Counted from the stretch's first letter, positions 31,604 to 42,839 are shown. The stretch is DNA of 60,000 bases from Takakia lepidozioides (GCA_030704615.1 CM060732.1:25670001-25730000); one strand, 5' to 3'. The notes: generated by a model from the sequence alone, not told the origin. A program made the numbers and translations.

Positions 31604-32639
31604 CAGTTACTTCTCCCTTACATTCAAGTCCTCTTCCCACGCAGATGTCCCCTCGCACGCGAACAGGAAAACCAAGCAGGGACAGCCTGAAACGAAACAC
31701 CCACATACACTCGACAACCCACAAAATGCGCCACCTCAAATGCTCCCGAAACCGACAGCCCGGATGTTTTGAAGAAGCTTCAAACGCTCCCACACATCCC
31801 ACACTGGTACCTGCGCTTGCATCTATCCACGGCCCACACCTTCCGCCGGCGCACACGCAGCGCACGAGAGAGACGAGAGAGACAGTCCCGGTCGGGCCTC
31901 GGTTTGGAGTTTGGAGTTTGGACCTCTGGTCCGGTGCCCCTCCAATCCTGTTGTTGCATATGGGATTATTCAGTACCGGATGGTGTCAGACCCACACAAA
32001 TTCTCTCATACTACAATCATTCTCCCCGTGTATTTAGGATGCCAGCTAGGGTAACCAGGCTTATAATAGCGCACCTAAGCAGCATATCAATATTATCCAA
32101 TGCTGAATTAGGCTAAACAAGGCAAGGGAGGTGTCTATGGATAGCTCATGACATAGCTTATAATTCCTGAGTGAAATAACAAAATTTGGATGGAAATTGA
32201 AAAAGTTATGCAAGGGGGTCAATATGCGACCCAAACATATCAATAGCTTTAAAGGAGTTGCTTGACTAAGTTCAAATGGACTATTGATGACATGGAAGAC
32301 TTTTAATGGTTCCGATGGTCTATTCACATGGCAGCAAGGAGATGGACCCTAGTGGGAGGCAAGAAGTGCGTAGAAGATAAATGATTGAAAAGAATGTGAA
32401 TGTGGTGTACATGTGGGAGAGAAGGTGAGAGAAGATGAGTGAAGATAGCGATTTGTCTCTGTGAAAACCCACATGGTCAAGGGCCAATAACCGCTACACA
32501 CGCGCTTCACGACCGTGCATATGGAGGCCCGTGGCCATTGTAGATGAGCACTCAAGCTTCGACACTGTCGTGGTGAAACACACGGTCAACCTACGGTCAT
32601 ACAAGTAAGTGTTGGTATTCTTCATCTCTTGTCAACATG
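31604..32639. other. GIF 5' flank, then unassigned DNA
   Basis: The presumptive GIF promoter and 5' UTR (31604 upward) with ct-rich stretches. Beyond about 32050 nothing is recognised. The 5' end or LTR of DNMT element 2 may lie here, but no matching 3' repeat was found. Confidence 0.35.
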
Positions 32640-32935
32640 TGTGGGCGCTTGATTTTATAGGTGGTTGACTCGAGCTTGATCGCCGATCCAACCCTAGAGC
32701 ATGTTGTCGATGGTGAGGCGAGATTGATGACCAGTCAGACCATGTGGTGAGGTTGGAGGTGATGACCAGCCAACCATGGGAGTGCCTACGGTGGATGCAA
32801 GTGCAGGTGCAAGATAGTATGTTAGGAACCTAGTATTCCAAACCATAAGCCGCATCAGGTTCTCTGCCTGGATACCTTGTGGAGAGGGGGTTAGAGATAG
32901 GTTCATGACCAGTTGAATGTCAGTTTGTCAACACG

Positions 32936-34141
32936 GAGGTGTCACTAGTTGCTGGGGAAAGTGCCGGTACGAGCACTAGCAATACTAGCGGGTACACGAG
33001 ACGAGGTGTGCGGTTTAGGCCACCTTCTTCCACGAGCAGTAGTGGGACTAGTGGTACAGCAACTACAACGTCCATCCAAGTACTGCTGCACCAGCACTAG
33101 TGGCCGTGTCTGCCTTCAACCCTGTTGTGGAGTTCTTCGAAGAGTTGAGAAGGAACTACCAAGGGGTGAGGACAGAGAAGTTGAGGAGCTTGCAAAAATT
33201 CCAGAGAAAGCCTACTGAGAGTTTGAGGGAGGTTTTCACTCGCATGAGGCACTTGATTAATGTAACCCAAGGGGTTACGGAAGCTCAGGCAGTCCAATTC
33301 TGGTACGGGATATTGGACAAGGAGCTGAGAAGAAGGGTGTGGGATGCAACTCTCCTACAAGCGACCCAACCCACCTTAGCAAATGTATTTTTCTGGCAGA
33401 GCGGATAGAGCTCAACATGGTGGAGGAACGAGTGGTCATGGTGGGATTTGCTAAGGAGGCACCACGGGGTAGTGGTGCTCCTAGCCAGCCACTACCTCAA
33501 CGTGCTCAAGGCAACAAGGGGGCTCAGGTGAAGCCCAAGGAAGGGCAGAGCTGACCTCAGATGCATGGGTCTCTCCCTTCATTTGCAAGCCAACAACGGG
33601 CGGATGTGGTGTGTTGGACATGTGGAGGACCCCATGTCAAGAAGGTTTGCCGAGAGGGAGGCAATAGTTTGGCACCGGCACAGCCTGCATAGTTGCAGTG
33701 TGGGCATTGTGGCAAGTACGGGCATAGAGAGGCCCAGTGCTATGGTTTGCATCCTGAGTTACGCCCAGGCCAATTCCAAGGGAACAATGGTGGCCGGAGG
33801 CGAGGTGGAGTAGCCCAAAGAGGACGAGGTGGCCAGGCACAAGGTGCAAGTCAAGGGCGAGCTCAACATGGCCAGGGACATGGAGGTCAGGATGGTGACC
33901 AAGGCATGGCCAATCGGCTTCAGCAGCTAGAGTAGAGGCTCGCTGCCATGGCCACAACTCAGGTGGTACCGGCTCCAAGGCCGGATGGTCCACCTCCTGC
34001 TTCTGAGGGAGGAGACATGGGAGGCATGGGATTTATGTGCGGGGCAACACTACCACTACCACCATGGGTGGGGCACTACTACCACTGGTGAGGGGTGCCA
34101 CTACCACTGTGGGTAGGGCACCACTACCACTACCACTATGT
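32936..34141 (+). pseudogene. gag of DNMT retroelement 2
   Basis: Conceptual translation across frameshifts: GTSTSNTSGYTRRGVRFRPP near 32965-33025, FNPVVEFFEELRRNYQG (33116-33165), ESLREVFTRMRHLINVTQG (33217-33273), AVQFWYGILDKELRRRVWD (33289-33345) and LAERIELNMVEERV (33395-33435). This is a retrotransposon-gag-like capsid. Two CCHC knuckles follow: CWTCGGPHVKKVC at about 33612-33650 and CGHCGKYGHREAQC at about 33698-33740. An RG/QG-rich basic tail (GGRRRGGVAQRGRGGQ) comes next. A stop interrupts near 33934, and a run of 'ccactac' trinucleotide-like repeats ends at the CACTA insertion. Confidence 0.8.
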
Positions 34142-34160
34142 CACTAGAAGCATTCATGTC
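34142..34160 (+). repeat. CACTA left terminal inverted repeat
   Basis: CACTAGAAGCATTCATGTC, preceded by the TGT target duplication at 34139-34141. Confidence 0.85.
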
Positions 34161-34559
34161 TTTTCCGAATCGACTGCATGTCCAAAACCACTGTTACTAC
34201 TGCACAGTCGTAACGGATAAATTCGCATTTCTAATGGCGGATAGAAGTTGCATCAATGACTCCGCAGTCGGCGCAATATTCGCGGCGATTTAATTCAATT
34301 ACGTAAATTGTTTTTTTTTTTTAAAACAACAATTACAAGTGGTTTTAAGCACTAGAGAACGACTCTTAACAACTAGGCATTCATTGCACACCCTATTCAA
34401 AAATGGAATTTTTATAAGTGCTCCACATGGCTCATGACGTGGAATATTTTAATGTATTTTAGGGCTTGTGTGGCTCATAGAGATTGTTCTAATCGTCGGA
34501 TGTAAAATGATCTAAGGGTGGAAGAGTAACTTTGTCCTTTGCCTGAATTTAGTGCAAAG

Positions 34560-36420
34560 AGGTCCATCGTGACATCGTCAAAGCTAGAACTGTACCAGAT
34601 GTAACAATACCTCGTCGACATGTATGCCAAACGTGGGAGCATTCCCTTGTGGACAAGGAGTGTTCAACAATATGGCTGAGCGAAATGTGGTGTGGTGGAA
34701 CGTGATGATCGCAGGACATGCACAACATGGGCGGGGATTGCGGGTTTTGGAGACCTATGAGCAAATGATGTCGGTCTAGGGGGTGAAGCCCGAGCACATT
34801 ACGTTTGTTTGTGTTTGTAGTGCATGTGCGAGCCTGCTAGAGAAGGGCAAAGAGGTCCATGGTTGCATCGTCAAAGCTGGAATTGTGGTAGATGTCATTA
34901 TGAACAATACCCTTCTGGATAGGGAGTGTTCAACAAAATGGCTGAGCGAAATGTGGTGTCATGGAAAGTGATGATCGCAGGACATGCACAACAGGGGCGG
35001 GGATTGCAGGTTTTGGAGACCTATGAGCAGTTGATGTGGGAGGGGGTGAAGTCCGACCACATTACGTTCAGAGAGTTCAAATGCCTCTCCACCATGACCT
35101 TGCTTAGCTAACCATGCCTTGCTGATGTTGTTGTCTTGCACTTGAGCTGTTTTTGGACACTGGCTGGAACATCCACAAGGTGGCTCTGCTCGAGAGAGAA
35201 ATCAGCTTGAATGCAGGGGCAGATTTTGAGATCACAATCACCACTCAGAGCGTTGTTCTTTGCATCGGCATAGCATGTCAGCATGCATATCAGCCCAAAC
35301 TCATTACTCCATGAGCCTTCCACTGCCGGAGTGTGCCCATTCAAGCCAGATCTTTGAAACCAGCATTGCCCAACTAGATACCCAATCAAGCTCCGCATCT
35401 TGGTCCATTAATCTGCTGCACATTGTGAAGTTTTCTGCCCATTCACCGCAAGTTGAAGAAGGAGTATTCTTAAAACACGGGTACTCATAATCTGAAAATG
35501 GCTCCAGCTTATGTTGCTTGAGTGCGAATATGAGTGTGGTTGGCTTGGCAGCTTTACATCTGGTCCATCCCACTCGATATGATGAGCACGTTCAGCTTGA
35601 CTTCTCTCACACAAAAGACGTTGCCAAGATGGGGTTTGCTGCCCTAGATGACTTCCCGTCGTTGTTCTGGGCTGCAACATACAATTAATCTGGCCCATGG
35701 CGAGGGGCCTTGCCTTCCACCAATCATCTATAAGTCCTGTGAAACTGTTTTTGTGGCAGTTTGTAAGCAGTGGGCAGCGATGGTGGGCTGTTGTAGGATT
35801 TGATGAACTCAATGCCGTGTACATGTATGCCAAATGTGGGTGCATCAAGGATGCAATTAAGGGAGTGTTCAACAATATGGCTGAACAAAATGTGGTATGA
35901 TCATGGAGCCCATGATTGCATGATATGTACAGTGGGATGGAGTCCTTGAAGACCTCTAAGCAAATGGTGCATGAATTAAGGTGAGTTTAGCCCATTGACC
36001 ACATCAATTTTCTTTGTGTTTGCAATGCACATTGTATGTGCAAGCTTGGCAGCCCTAGAAAAGGACAATTATAAGGTCCATGGTGACATTATAAAGGGGT
36101 GTTTGCTGAGATCATGAGATCGGGTCTTTGCTCTTGTCATAGATTGAAAACAAGTCTAGGGTAGTTTTTGTCTAACCTCATTTTCAAGGAGAGTCTTTGG
36201 GCACCAAACCTCTACAGTTTTGGACACAACCCCCTCTAGGTCTACTCCCATTACGAGGATCAGAAATGCTTGGGGGCTTACATGCATGGAGCTGCGATGC
36301 TTAGACATCGGGCAATTACATTCTCCTTTGCTCTTTGCATCTGTTTACTGGTTCATGGTGACATAGTCAAAGCTGGAAATGTACTAGATGTAAGCCTGAA
36401 CATTGCCCTGAAGCCTAACC
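34560..36420 (+). pseudogene. Tandem PPR gene fragments inside the CACTA element
   Basis: At least three degenerate copies of the same PPR block: about 34600-34830 (NMAERNVVWWNVMIAGHAQH, GVKPEHITFVCVCSACASL), 34840-35080 (VHGCIVKAGIVVDVIMNNTL, FNKMAERNVVSWKVMIAGH) and 35795-36070/36345-36410 (YAKCGCIKDAIKGVFNNMAE, HGDIVKAGNVLDVSLNIAL). Each is cut by frameshifts or stops. The motifs are L/S-type plant PPRs, the same family as 15919-16250. None has a start or a full repeat array. They are captured or duplicated fragments. Confidence 0.75.
35300..35690 (-). pseudogene. Unidentified captured gene fragment
   Basis: A minus-strand frame encodes ALKQHKLEPFSDYEYPCFKN, then TCGEWAENFTMCSRLMDQDA and DWVSSWAMLVSKIWLEWAH. 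This is rich in Trp and Cys with natural amino-acid balance, unlike the surrounding noise, so it looks like a piece of a real protein. I cannot name the family. It lies between PPR fragments of opposite orientation in the CACTA element. Confidence 0.4.
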
Positions 36421-36649
36421 TGGAGTTATTGCCAATGTGGCAGCAAGAATTATCCAAAAACAGATAACGTAGATGTGGAGAAGCTCGTTGGTGAATCTAT
36501 GGTGGTTTTGTAGTGATTTTGACGTTACTGTAGGTAGGGTTGGGGTGTTTCCTCGAAGAACTTCACGCCGTCAGTGTCAGCTGCTTCAGCTGCTAGCAGC
36601 AAGGCTGAAGATGTATTCATGGTTTCTACACTAGCGTGGATAGCTGAAG

Positions 36650-38520
36650 GACCAGGGATAGAGTGTGGGTCCAGATTCATAAGAGGACCGGATTTCAAGT
36701 GAAGAAGATGTACGATCGACATCCAGACAAAGAAGATTAACACTTTGATAAGGTATGATCTGGACTGAATATGTTGTCTTCATGGCTGACGTGAGGCTTT
36801 TCACAGATTCTCACCTCTTTGTCATGGTAGGCATGATGGTACATCCACAAGCTGTAGTGCCTTTGGATGAGAAGCAGTCCCCTCACAAAGTATACCGCTC
36901 ATTTTCTCAAGAGCATACCAATTCTTTGCCTGCCAAAATGCTACGCTATCCTTTTCACTCTGAAACAGAATCCACTTGTCATGTAGGCTTGGAGTAGCCC
37001 TGCCTGAGTTACCATCACACCCTGTGTGGGCGACAACCTGAGATTACCATGATTGATTATTTTCAAGATCTTCAGGAACACTCAATCAGCTGACATGATT
37101 GCTGTTAGATGTGTCACGTCGCAATCTCAAGCTTAGAATGGAACCTCAAGGCTGGCTTGGTAGAGCAGGGACTATTCCCCTTTGGGTGTTTATTACATGT
37201 ATTCTTACCTCTAGGCTTGCAATTTTGTGCAACAGGCCTGATGGACTGGAGAAGGCTTATGTAAGGCTGACAACTAATTATGATGCGTTGAATATGGCAA
37301 ACAAAGTGTGTATCATCTAGAAGGGTTCTTGTTGTTTGGAACTGGGTTGGTTTGAGAGGTGTTTTGTAAGTTTTGTGGTTTTGCAAAGTGCTTTTCATGA
37401 GTTTCATCCATAAACGTGTGTTAAAATGTCTGGCTTTAGAACAGTTATGTTTTGATAGCTTTCATAGTTATGTGCTAATGACTGCTAATGAAGGCACCTT
37501 CTTCAATTTCACCTTATTTTCCCCTCTTATCAGAATTGTCCATAGTTATTCATGTCTAAATTCTGCAAGTTAGCTGGTTGAGTGAAGCTTTGATAGTTTG
37601 GAGTGACTTTGACATGATTCTGCCAATGTGACAATAGGAAAGTATTAGAAACAGGTAACACGGACGAGGAGAAGTTGTGGAATGAATACTTTTCTGACCC
37701 CTGTCAATGGTGGGACAATCGAGGCAAGAAGGTGAATGTTTGTTGGATTATAGAGAGTAGCAGATGCAATTGAGCGTAGGAACTAGTGTGATAAGTTGAG
37801 TTGGGTGCTTCCTAGAACAAGTCTAGGCTGTCATCGTCAACTACTAGCAACAAGGCAAGGTTGTATGCATGATTTGTGCGAGGCATGGATAGCTGAAGGA
37901 GCAGGGATAGAGTGTGGGTGCAGATTCACCCAAGAGGGCCGGACTTCAAGCTCCAGATTAAGTATGCAGCTACAAGAAACCTGCATGGGTAGGTGGTCAA
38001 CTGGCAGCAACGGCACAATTGATAAAATCAAACGTTGTTAATGAAAGCATCTTCTTCAGCACATTTCACCCTGTTTTTCCCTCTTATCAGAATCAGCCCA
38101 AAATTTCCATGTTGAATTCTGTAAGTTAACTGGTTGATTGAATCTAGTTTGAGTGACTTTGACATGATATTGTTATGTGACAATAGTAAATTATCAAAAA
38201 ACAAGTAACAGACATGAGGAGAAGCTGTGGAATGAATACTTTTCTGCCCCCAGTCAATGATGGGACAACCGAGGCAAAAAGGTGAATGTCTGTGCATTTC
38301 AGAGAGTAGCAGACGCAATTGAGCATAGGAACTAGTGTGATAAGCTGAGTTGGGTGTTTCCTAGCTGAACAAATCTAGGCTGTCATTGTTAGCTCCTAGC
38401 AGCAAGGCAAGGATGAATGCATGATTTGTGCAGGGGCATGGAGAGAGTGTGGGTCCAGATTCATCCTAGAGGGCCAAATTTCAAGCACAAGATTACCTAT
38501 GATTCCCTGTGGATCAATAA
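36650..38520 (+). pseudogene. OSB-like (PDF motif) fragments, three partial copies
   Basis: Copies at about 36655-36700, 37600-37990 and 38100-38550 share exon-intron-like structure. The clearest pieces are EEKLWNEYFSAPSQ (frame near 38215) with WWDN(R/Q)GKKVN, and PNFKHKITYDSLWINNYKKP then PWVDG at about 38470-38545. Together they reproduce the PDF motif of plant OSB proteins (W.DNR..K..P.FKHK....LW....PPWV), which bind single-stranded organellar DNA. All copies are interrupted. The 37.6 and 38.1 kb copies are a tandem duplication of about 480 bp. Confidence 0.6.
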
Positions 38521-38569
38521 CTACAAGAAACCTCCATGGGTAGATGGTCTATTCCGTGGAACTCACTGA

Positions 38570-38775
38570 AGTCTTGCATTATGAGGATCAGAACTGCTTG
38601 GCAGCTTACTTGCACGAGGCCTTGACCCTTAGGCAATCCCCAGAGCAGCAGTAGCTTTTGGGCTGCTTTTTTACTTTGTTTTTTTCATTTTGTCGGATGT
38701 CCCATAAGCTCTTTGAGCTTTCCGCAGATGTATTAAAGTACCTTTTTGTTTCATTTCATTCATTTTCATTTCATT
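38570..38775 (+). mobile_element. LINE family C 3' tail
   Basis: Shares 'atgaggatcagaa.tgct.ggcagcttac' and the following 'ctctttgagctttccgcaga' and 'aaagtacc' words with 59530-60000, and ends in repeated tttcatttca, a typical LINE tail. It lies inside the CACTA element. Confidence 0.75.
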
Positions 38776-39386
38776 TTGTTTCATGGCATGTCTTTCATCG
38801 TTTGTGCATTTCTAATGCATGATTAGTTCTCTTGTATGGCATTACATGCGTATGTACTAGTCGACTCACTACAAACACCAAAACTTCAAAGCATGAATCA
38901 CTATGAATGATTGTTCAAGTAATTTCGAGCACTTCATTTAAAGTAGTAAAACAGTGGTTGCGCCAACTTCCGCAGTCGCAATTGCCACTGGGCATGTAGC
39001 ACTGCAAGTTATGTGGTCTAATACTATGTGGCAGCAATACTGCTCGTCGTGGCGCTGCCACGTTGGCGTCCACATCGTCGTCCACGTCCGCATCCATGTG
39101 TCACCGCACTCCGGTGAGTCGGTCCACTCATCCGGAGGGCAAAGTCAAAGTCAGCCCAAAAGGTCAGACACACGGGCGGCCCGCCTGGTTACGCCCCGTG
39201 GTTCTTCAGAATTAATTGCATTAATCGCTGAGCAGTTGTTTGCACGTCTGCGTCCTTTACCACTCCAATCATTGGATGTCCAACCCAACTACCATGTCTG
39301 TTGTAACTAGTCGTTTGTAACTTCCAGTCGATCCCAGTTTTTTTGACTTTTACGACTCAAAATGAGTCGTTACCCCAGTGGTAAAT

Positions 39387-39405
39387 AACACGAATGCTTC
39401 TAGTA
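39387..39405 (-). repeat. CACTA right terminal inverted repeat
   Basis: The reverse complement reads TACTAGAAGCATTCGTGTT and matches the left end except at the first base and one internal base. It is followed by TGT at 39406-39408. Confidence 0.85.
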
Positions 39406-40040
39406 TGTGCAGGGCAGGGCTACCATTAGTGCAAGTGGAGTCAGCTGCGGCAGTGACTTGAGGAGCAGCACGAGTTCCTGAACCACGGGGTGCGGAGGTG
39501 GAGTTGGATCCACAGCGTGGGGAGGCAAGCCGTTAGGCCAGGCTTCCTCAGTCATCCACATTGGCGGAGACAGTGTCGACGCCGTCCATGGCACCTAGTT
39601 CTCGCCCGACTGTTACCGAGGCGGAGGTTACTATGCCATTGGGGAGAGCTACACGGGCAGCACCACTACCTAGTGCTGCCAAGGCTACGGCAGCTAGTGT
39701 GCTGCTGGGGGCGGCCACATCTGTGTGCCAGGCTCCATTATTCTCGGCTACCATGATTGCGACGCCGAGGGTAAGACCAGCTGAGGTGTTCATGCTGGCA
39801 GCTGCACTCTGTGAGAGTGAGGAGGTTACTTCATCTTCTGCGAAGATAGTGGGAGGTGTAGTGCCGGAGGGATCCTCGGATTTGCGGGTCAAGACTACCA
39901 CGGCGGCGCCATGGCAAGCTGCAGCTGCCAGTTAGGCCAGCCATTGAGCGCGCCATGGTGACACCTGGAGCTGTCATGTTAGACAACCAAGATGACATTT
40001 TCTGTTTGAGTGGACCGACAGGCAAGAGGTACCGGCCACT
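39406..40040 (+). pseudogene. DNMT retroelement 2: gag-protease linker
   Basis: An Ala/Ser/Thr-rich open frame (39561-39935, starting MAETVSTPSMAPSSRPTV) of low complexity links gag and protease. It begins after the CACTA target duplication. No domain is recognised. Confidence 0.5.
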
Positions 40041-40370
40041 GCGAGTCTTGTTGGACTCGGGAGCTTAGCCATTGATGCTGGGCAGAGCTGCTATTGTAGG
40101 CTTGGGCCTCACGGAGGCGGATATGGAACCGTGCCTTTTCTAGATACATACATCTCTGGGAAGATCAGAGCAGGCTCGGGGCATGACACGGCGTGAGTTG
40201 GTTATCAGACTGCAGCCGGATCATCCTACAGATGGCTCAGTGATGAGAGCCAAGGCCATTGTGACAGACGCGGTCTCGTACGATGTCTTTGTTGATGGGG
40301 CAGTGTTGTACCCCATGGGCTTTACCCTGGATTTTTGGGAGGAGTCAGACTGGATGGCAGTCAGGAGAGG
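40041..40370 (+). pseudogene. Aspartic protease of DNMT retroelement 2
   Basis: LRVLLDSGA is the retropepsin active-site motif (DSGA) at about 40040-40065, immediately followed by a tag stop where Gln would be expected (SGA-stop-PLMLGRAAIVGLGL). Then come a second-half motif RELVIRLQPDHPTDGSV and ITDAVSYDVFVDGAVLYPMG-like sequence typical of retroelement proteases (VDxILGxxFL position). A further stop lies near 40141. It would process Gag-Pol in an intact element. Confidence 0.65.
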
Positions 40371-40659
40371 GCCGGCGTGTGTAGCTCCTTGTGACATTCA
40401 TAGGAGGACTTACGGTTGCCCAGCGAGGCAAGATGCCGACACTGACAGCATTCACAGTTGCAGTTAGTTGGCCTGGAGAGTTGCTTGAGGGCAACGCTCA
40501 TTCAGAGGATGTGTCACCTCCGGGAGAGCAGGATGACATGTATGGTATGGCAGAGTTGTCTGCCATGGTTGCTCACACTCCATTGTGGGGCTCGAGCAAG
40601 GATTTGCAACGGGTTGCTGATTGTGGTGTGCAACAAACCTGGGTAGAGGCTTTTGTACC

Positions 40660-41720
40660 GTCAGGAGAGGAGGATAGTGCGGGGATTGCACCAGGACCAC
40701 CTCAGTTGTCACCATTGGACACCACACCGATTGTGTGGCAGTGTCTGGATGAAGGCATTTGCCTTCTAGACTTGTTTGGCGGGATCAGCACCGGATTGGC
40801 TGATGTGCTACAGGCAGGTATACGGGTACGGCGTTACTTGTATGTGGAGAGGGATGAGATTGCACGACGCGTCTCACTCCATTATGTTGCTCAGTTGGTG
40901 CAGCAGTACCCTGAGTTGTTGCCGGTGTCTGTGGTTCGTGGATATCAGCAGGCCTTGCCAGCAAATATCTCTTTGCTGGGGGCGCAGGATTTGGAGCGGG
41001 TTGGCTCCATTGATTTGGTATGGCAAGTTGGCCCTGCCAAGGGCATTTATCAGCCGGGCATGACAATGGATTGCGAGACTCGAGGTCGGGTATGTTTTGG
41101 GAGATGGTGCGGGTTTTGCGCCACTTACAGCTTCATCAAGCTGTATCTCCAACATATATCTTGGAGAATGTGCCACTGATGGGTGATTCTCGGGCCAGGG
41201 TGATGGCCAGTGTGCATCAAGTCCGATCGTGGCTTGGGTCAGCAGTGTTGCTGGATGCAGCTGCAGTGGGGTCACGGGCTCATCGTCCACGGTTATGGTG
41301 GACTAACTTGATGCCACCCGCACTGCTCAAGCGTGCATTTGATAGGGTGCAACGGCCAGTACACCTCATAGTGGATAGCATTTTGGACACATGGAGACAG
41401 TCTGAGCGTGTGAGACACGATGACCATTCACCTTTGGCAATGGTCAACAATGTGGGTCAACCATGAGCAGCACTACCTACACTGCTCAGCTTCCCATGAT
41501 CACATGCTTTCCCGGATAGTGGACCTGGCCTTCTGTGGGATGCTTAGTTGCAGCAGTTAGTTGAGCCTAATGCCGACGAGCGAGAGCGGGCTATGGGTTT
41601 TTTTTAATGGGACCACGGCGGTGCCTTCTCTTTCTGAGGCATCACATTGTCAGGTGTTGGGGCAAGCTATGGATCTCAATTGCTTGACCTGGTTACCAGT
41701 TTGGCTATGGCTGAGCAACG
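40660..41720 (+). pseudogene. DNMT3-like cytosine-C5 methyltransferase domain, copy 2 (frameshifted)
   Basis: All main motifs of a C5-methyltransferase are present in canonical order. Motif I, LLDLFGGISTGLADVLQ, 40767-40820; then RRYLYVERDEIARRVS. Motif IV, WPCQGH (catalytic Cys), 41029-41046. Motif VI, YILENVPLMG, about 41155-41185. Motif VIII-like, RAHRPRLWWTNLMPP, 41278-41322 (compare AAHRARYFWGN of DNMT3). A motif IX/X-like end, ERERAMGF..GTT.VPSLSE and VLGQAMDLNCLTWL, 41578-41700. The unpermuted order and the ENV/RxRxxWxN spacing point to DNMT3 rather than DRM. Damage: a one-base deletion at about 41019, between DLV and the PCQ loop (copy 1 has the extra a); stops after 41463 and near 41550; a shift near 41600. 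In an intact element this could methylate element cDNA; that is inference. Confidence 0.85.
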
Positions 41721-42057
41721 TAGAGTGCGAAGTGCACTTCCCTTGACGGTCTCTCTCCCTACCGAGACGGTACAGGCAGTGAGTGGGGGCAAGCTGGCGA
41801 GGACCATGGGGTGCAGACATCCATGGCACACGTGGGAGGTGCTCAAGGTTCAGAGGGAGTTGGCAGCCAAGGCGGCTGTGATGGATGAGGTTGGGGATTC
41901 TTCTCGGGTTGAGGAGGTCATCAAGGATGAGATGATGGGGCAGGATGAGGCGTTGTCATTGACTGAGCAGGCAGAGAGTACTGTTCAAGAGGTTGCGGCA
42001 TAGCAACCACGGGACGTGTCTCCTACCTCTAAGTCTGCTGGACTTAAGGTTGCAGTT
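41721..42057 (+). pseudogene. DNMT retroelement 2: linker between methyltransferase and RT
   Basis: Open frame 41647-42003 continues from the methyltransferase end with EQRRVRSALPLTVSLPTETV and a Glu/Ala-rich stretch. It continues past a tag at 42001 to the chromovirus insertion at 42058. No domain recognised. Confidence 0.5.
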
Positions 42058-42784
42058 TGTCGCGGCCCTTTGCCTTGAGGGCAGGGGGTCGGGACACATG
42101 AGGGGCTGCCCCTGTGGTGGGGGCAGCGGCAGCGATAGGTATGGGGGACTGAAGCACCCTTGAGTGCCCAAGGCACTCAGGGCAGCGGAGGCGCTCACTA
42201 GGTGGAGCCCCGCACACCGGGTTGCGGTGGGGGTGGCTCCACAAGGGGTGGTGGTAGCTTAGCGGGACTTAGTGGGGGTGGCATAGGACTCAGCATGGGG
42301 GCGGAGACCTCGTGGTGGGAGTCGTGGGGAGTCATGGGACTCATCACGGTCCATAGGGGCCGTGGTGAGTGGGCCAAGACTCACCGCGACTCATCACCGG
42401 GAGTCGAGGGTTTTCGTGGTGGTTCGCCATAAAATGGCATGGCTGGTTGTGAAACCCCCGCGGATAGCTACAGAAGTATATATAGGGAGTAGTAACCCCG
42501 AGAATGGTGCAAGCCCGTTGGTGATCAAAAACTAGTGAGTAAGCGAGCGAGCCGGAAAACGACCAAAGAGTGGGGAGCTGTTCCGGACTGCCAACTACCA
42601 AAGGGAATTCCCACTGGTTCCAAATCGGTGGAGGGTTCTTTGGGAGAACAAAGGGGGACCATTATGCCCCTGTGAGCAGCCGAAGCTCCAAGTTGGCCCG
42701 GCGGCCAGGTTGGGAGTCAGGCGCACGCATCAAAGCGAGTAACTATGACTTGAGGGGGAGCTTACCGAAGTGGGGTGCGCGACA
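42058..42784 (+). repeat. Chromovirus 5' LTR
   Basis: 727 bp, begins TGTCGCGG and ends GCGCGACA. Contains a TATA box at about 42477 and several ggtggtggta/gggagtcatggg-type G-rich repeats. Confidence 0.95.
42477..42485 (+). promoter_or_regulatory. LTR TATA box
   Basis: tatatatag about 420 bases into the 5' LTR; the same site lies at about 48727 in the 3' LTR. Likely drives the genomic transcript. Confidence 0.6.
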
Positions 42785-42786
42785 CT

Positions 42787-42798
42787 TGATATAAGAGC
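42787..42798 (+). promoter_or_regulatory. Primer binding site, initiator-Met tRNA type
   Basis: TGATATAAGAGC lies two bases after the 5' LTR and matches the iMet primer site TGGTATCAGAGC at 10 of 12 positions, as usual for Ty3/gypsy chromoviruses. Confidence 0.7.
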
Positions 42799-42839
42799 TT
42801 AGAGTTCAGTACGCGATCGTCCTTAGGATTGGCCTCATC

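Larger units (their letters stand above)
34142..39405. mobile_element. CACTA (EnSpm/CMC) transposon, non-autonomous, carrying gene fragments
   Basis: The left end is CACTAGAAGCATTCATGT; the right end is ACACGAATGCTTCTAGTA, the inverted complement with one mismatch inside and TAGTA in place of the canonical TAGTG. It is flanked by a perfect 3-bp target duplication, TGT (34139-34141 and 39406-39408), the size CACTA elements make. Excising it rejoins gag and the downstream part of the retroelement. Subterminal regions contain repeated agtcg/cgact words on both sides (e.g. 34166-34290 and 39118-39370). No CACTA transposase was seen. The interior holds PPR, OSB-like and unidentified gene fragments and a LINE tail, as in Pack-CACTA elements. 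Length 5,264 bp. Confidence 0.85.

Noticed and set aside
34560-36420. Working PPR genes
   Set aside because: Only one to two repeats per copy, stops and frameshifts between them, all inside a CACTA transposon.
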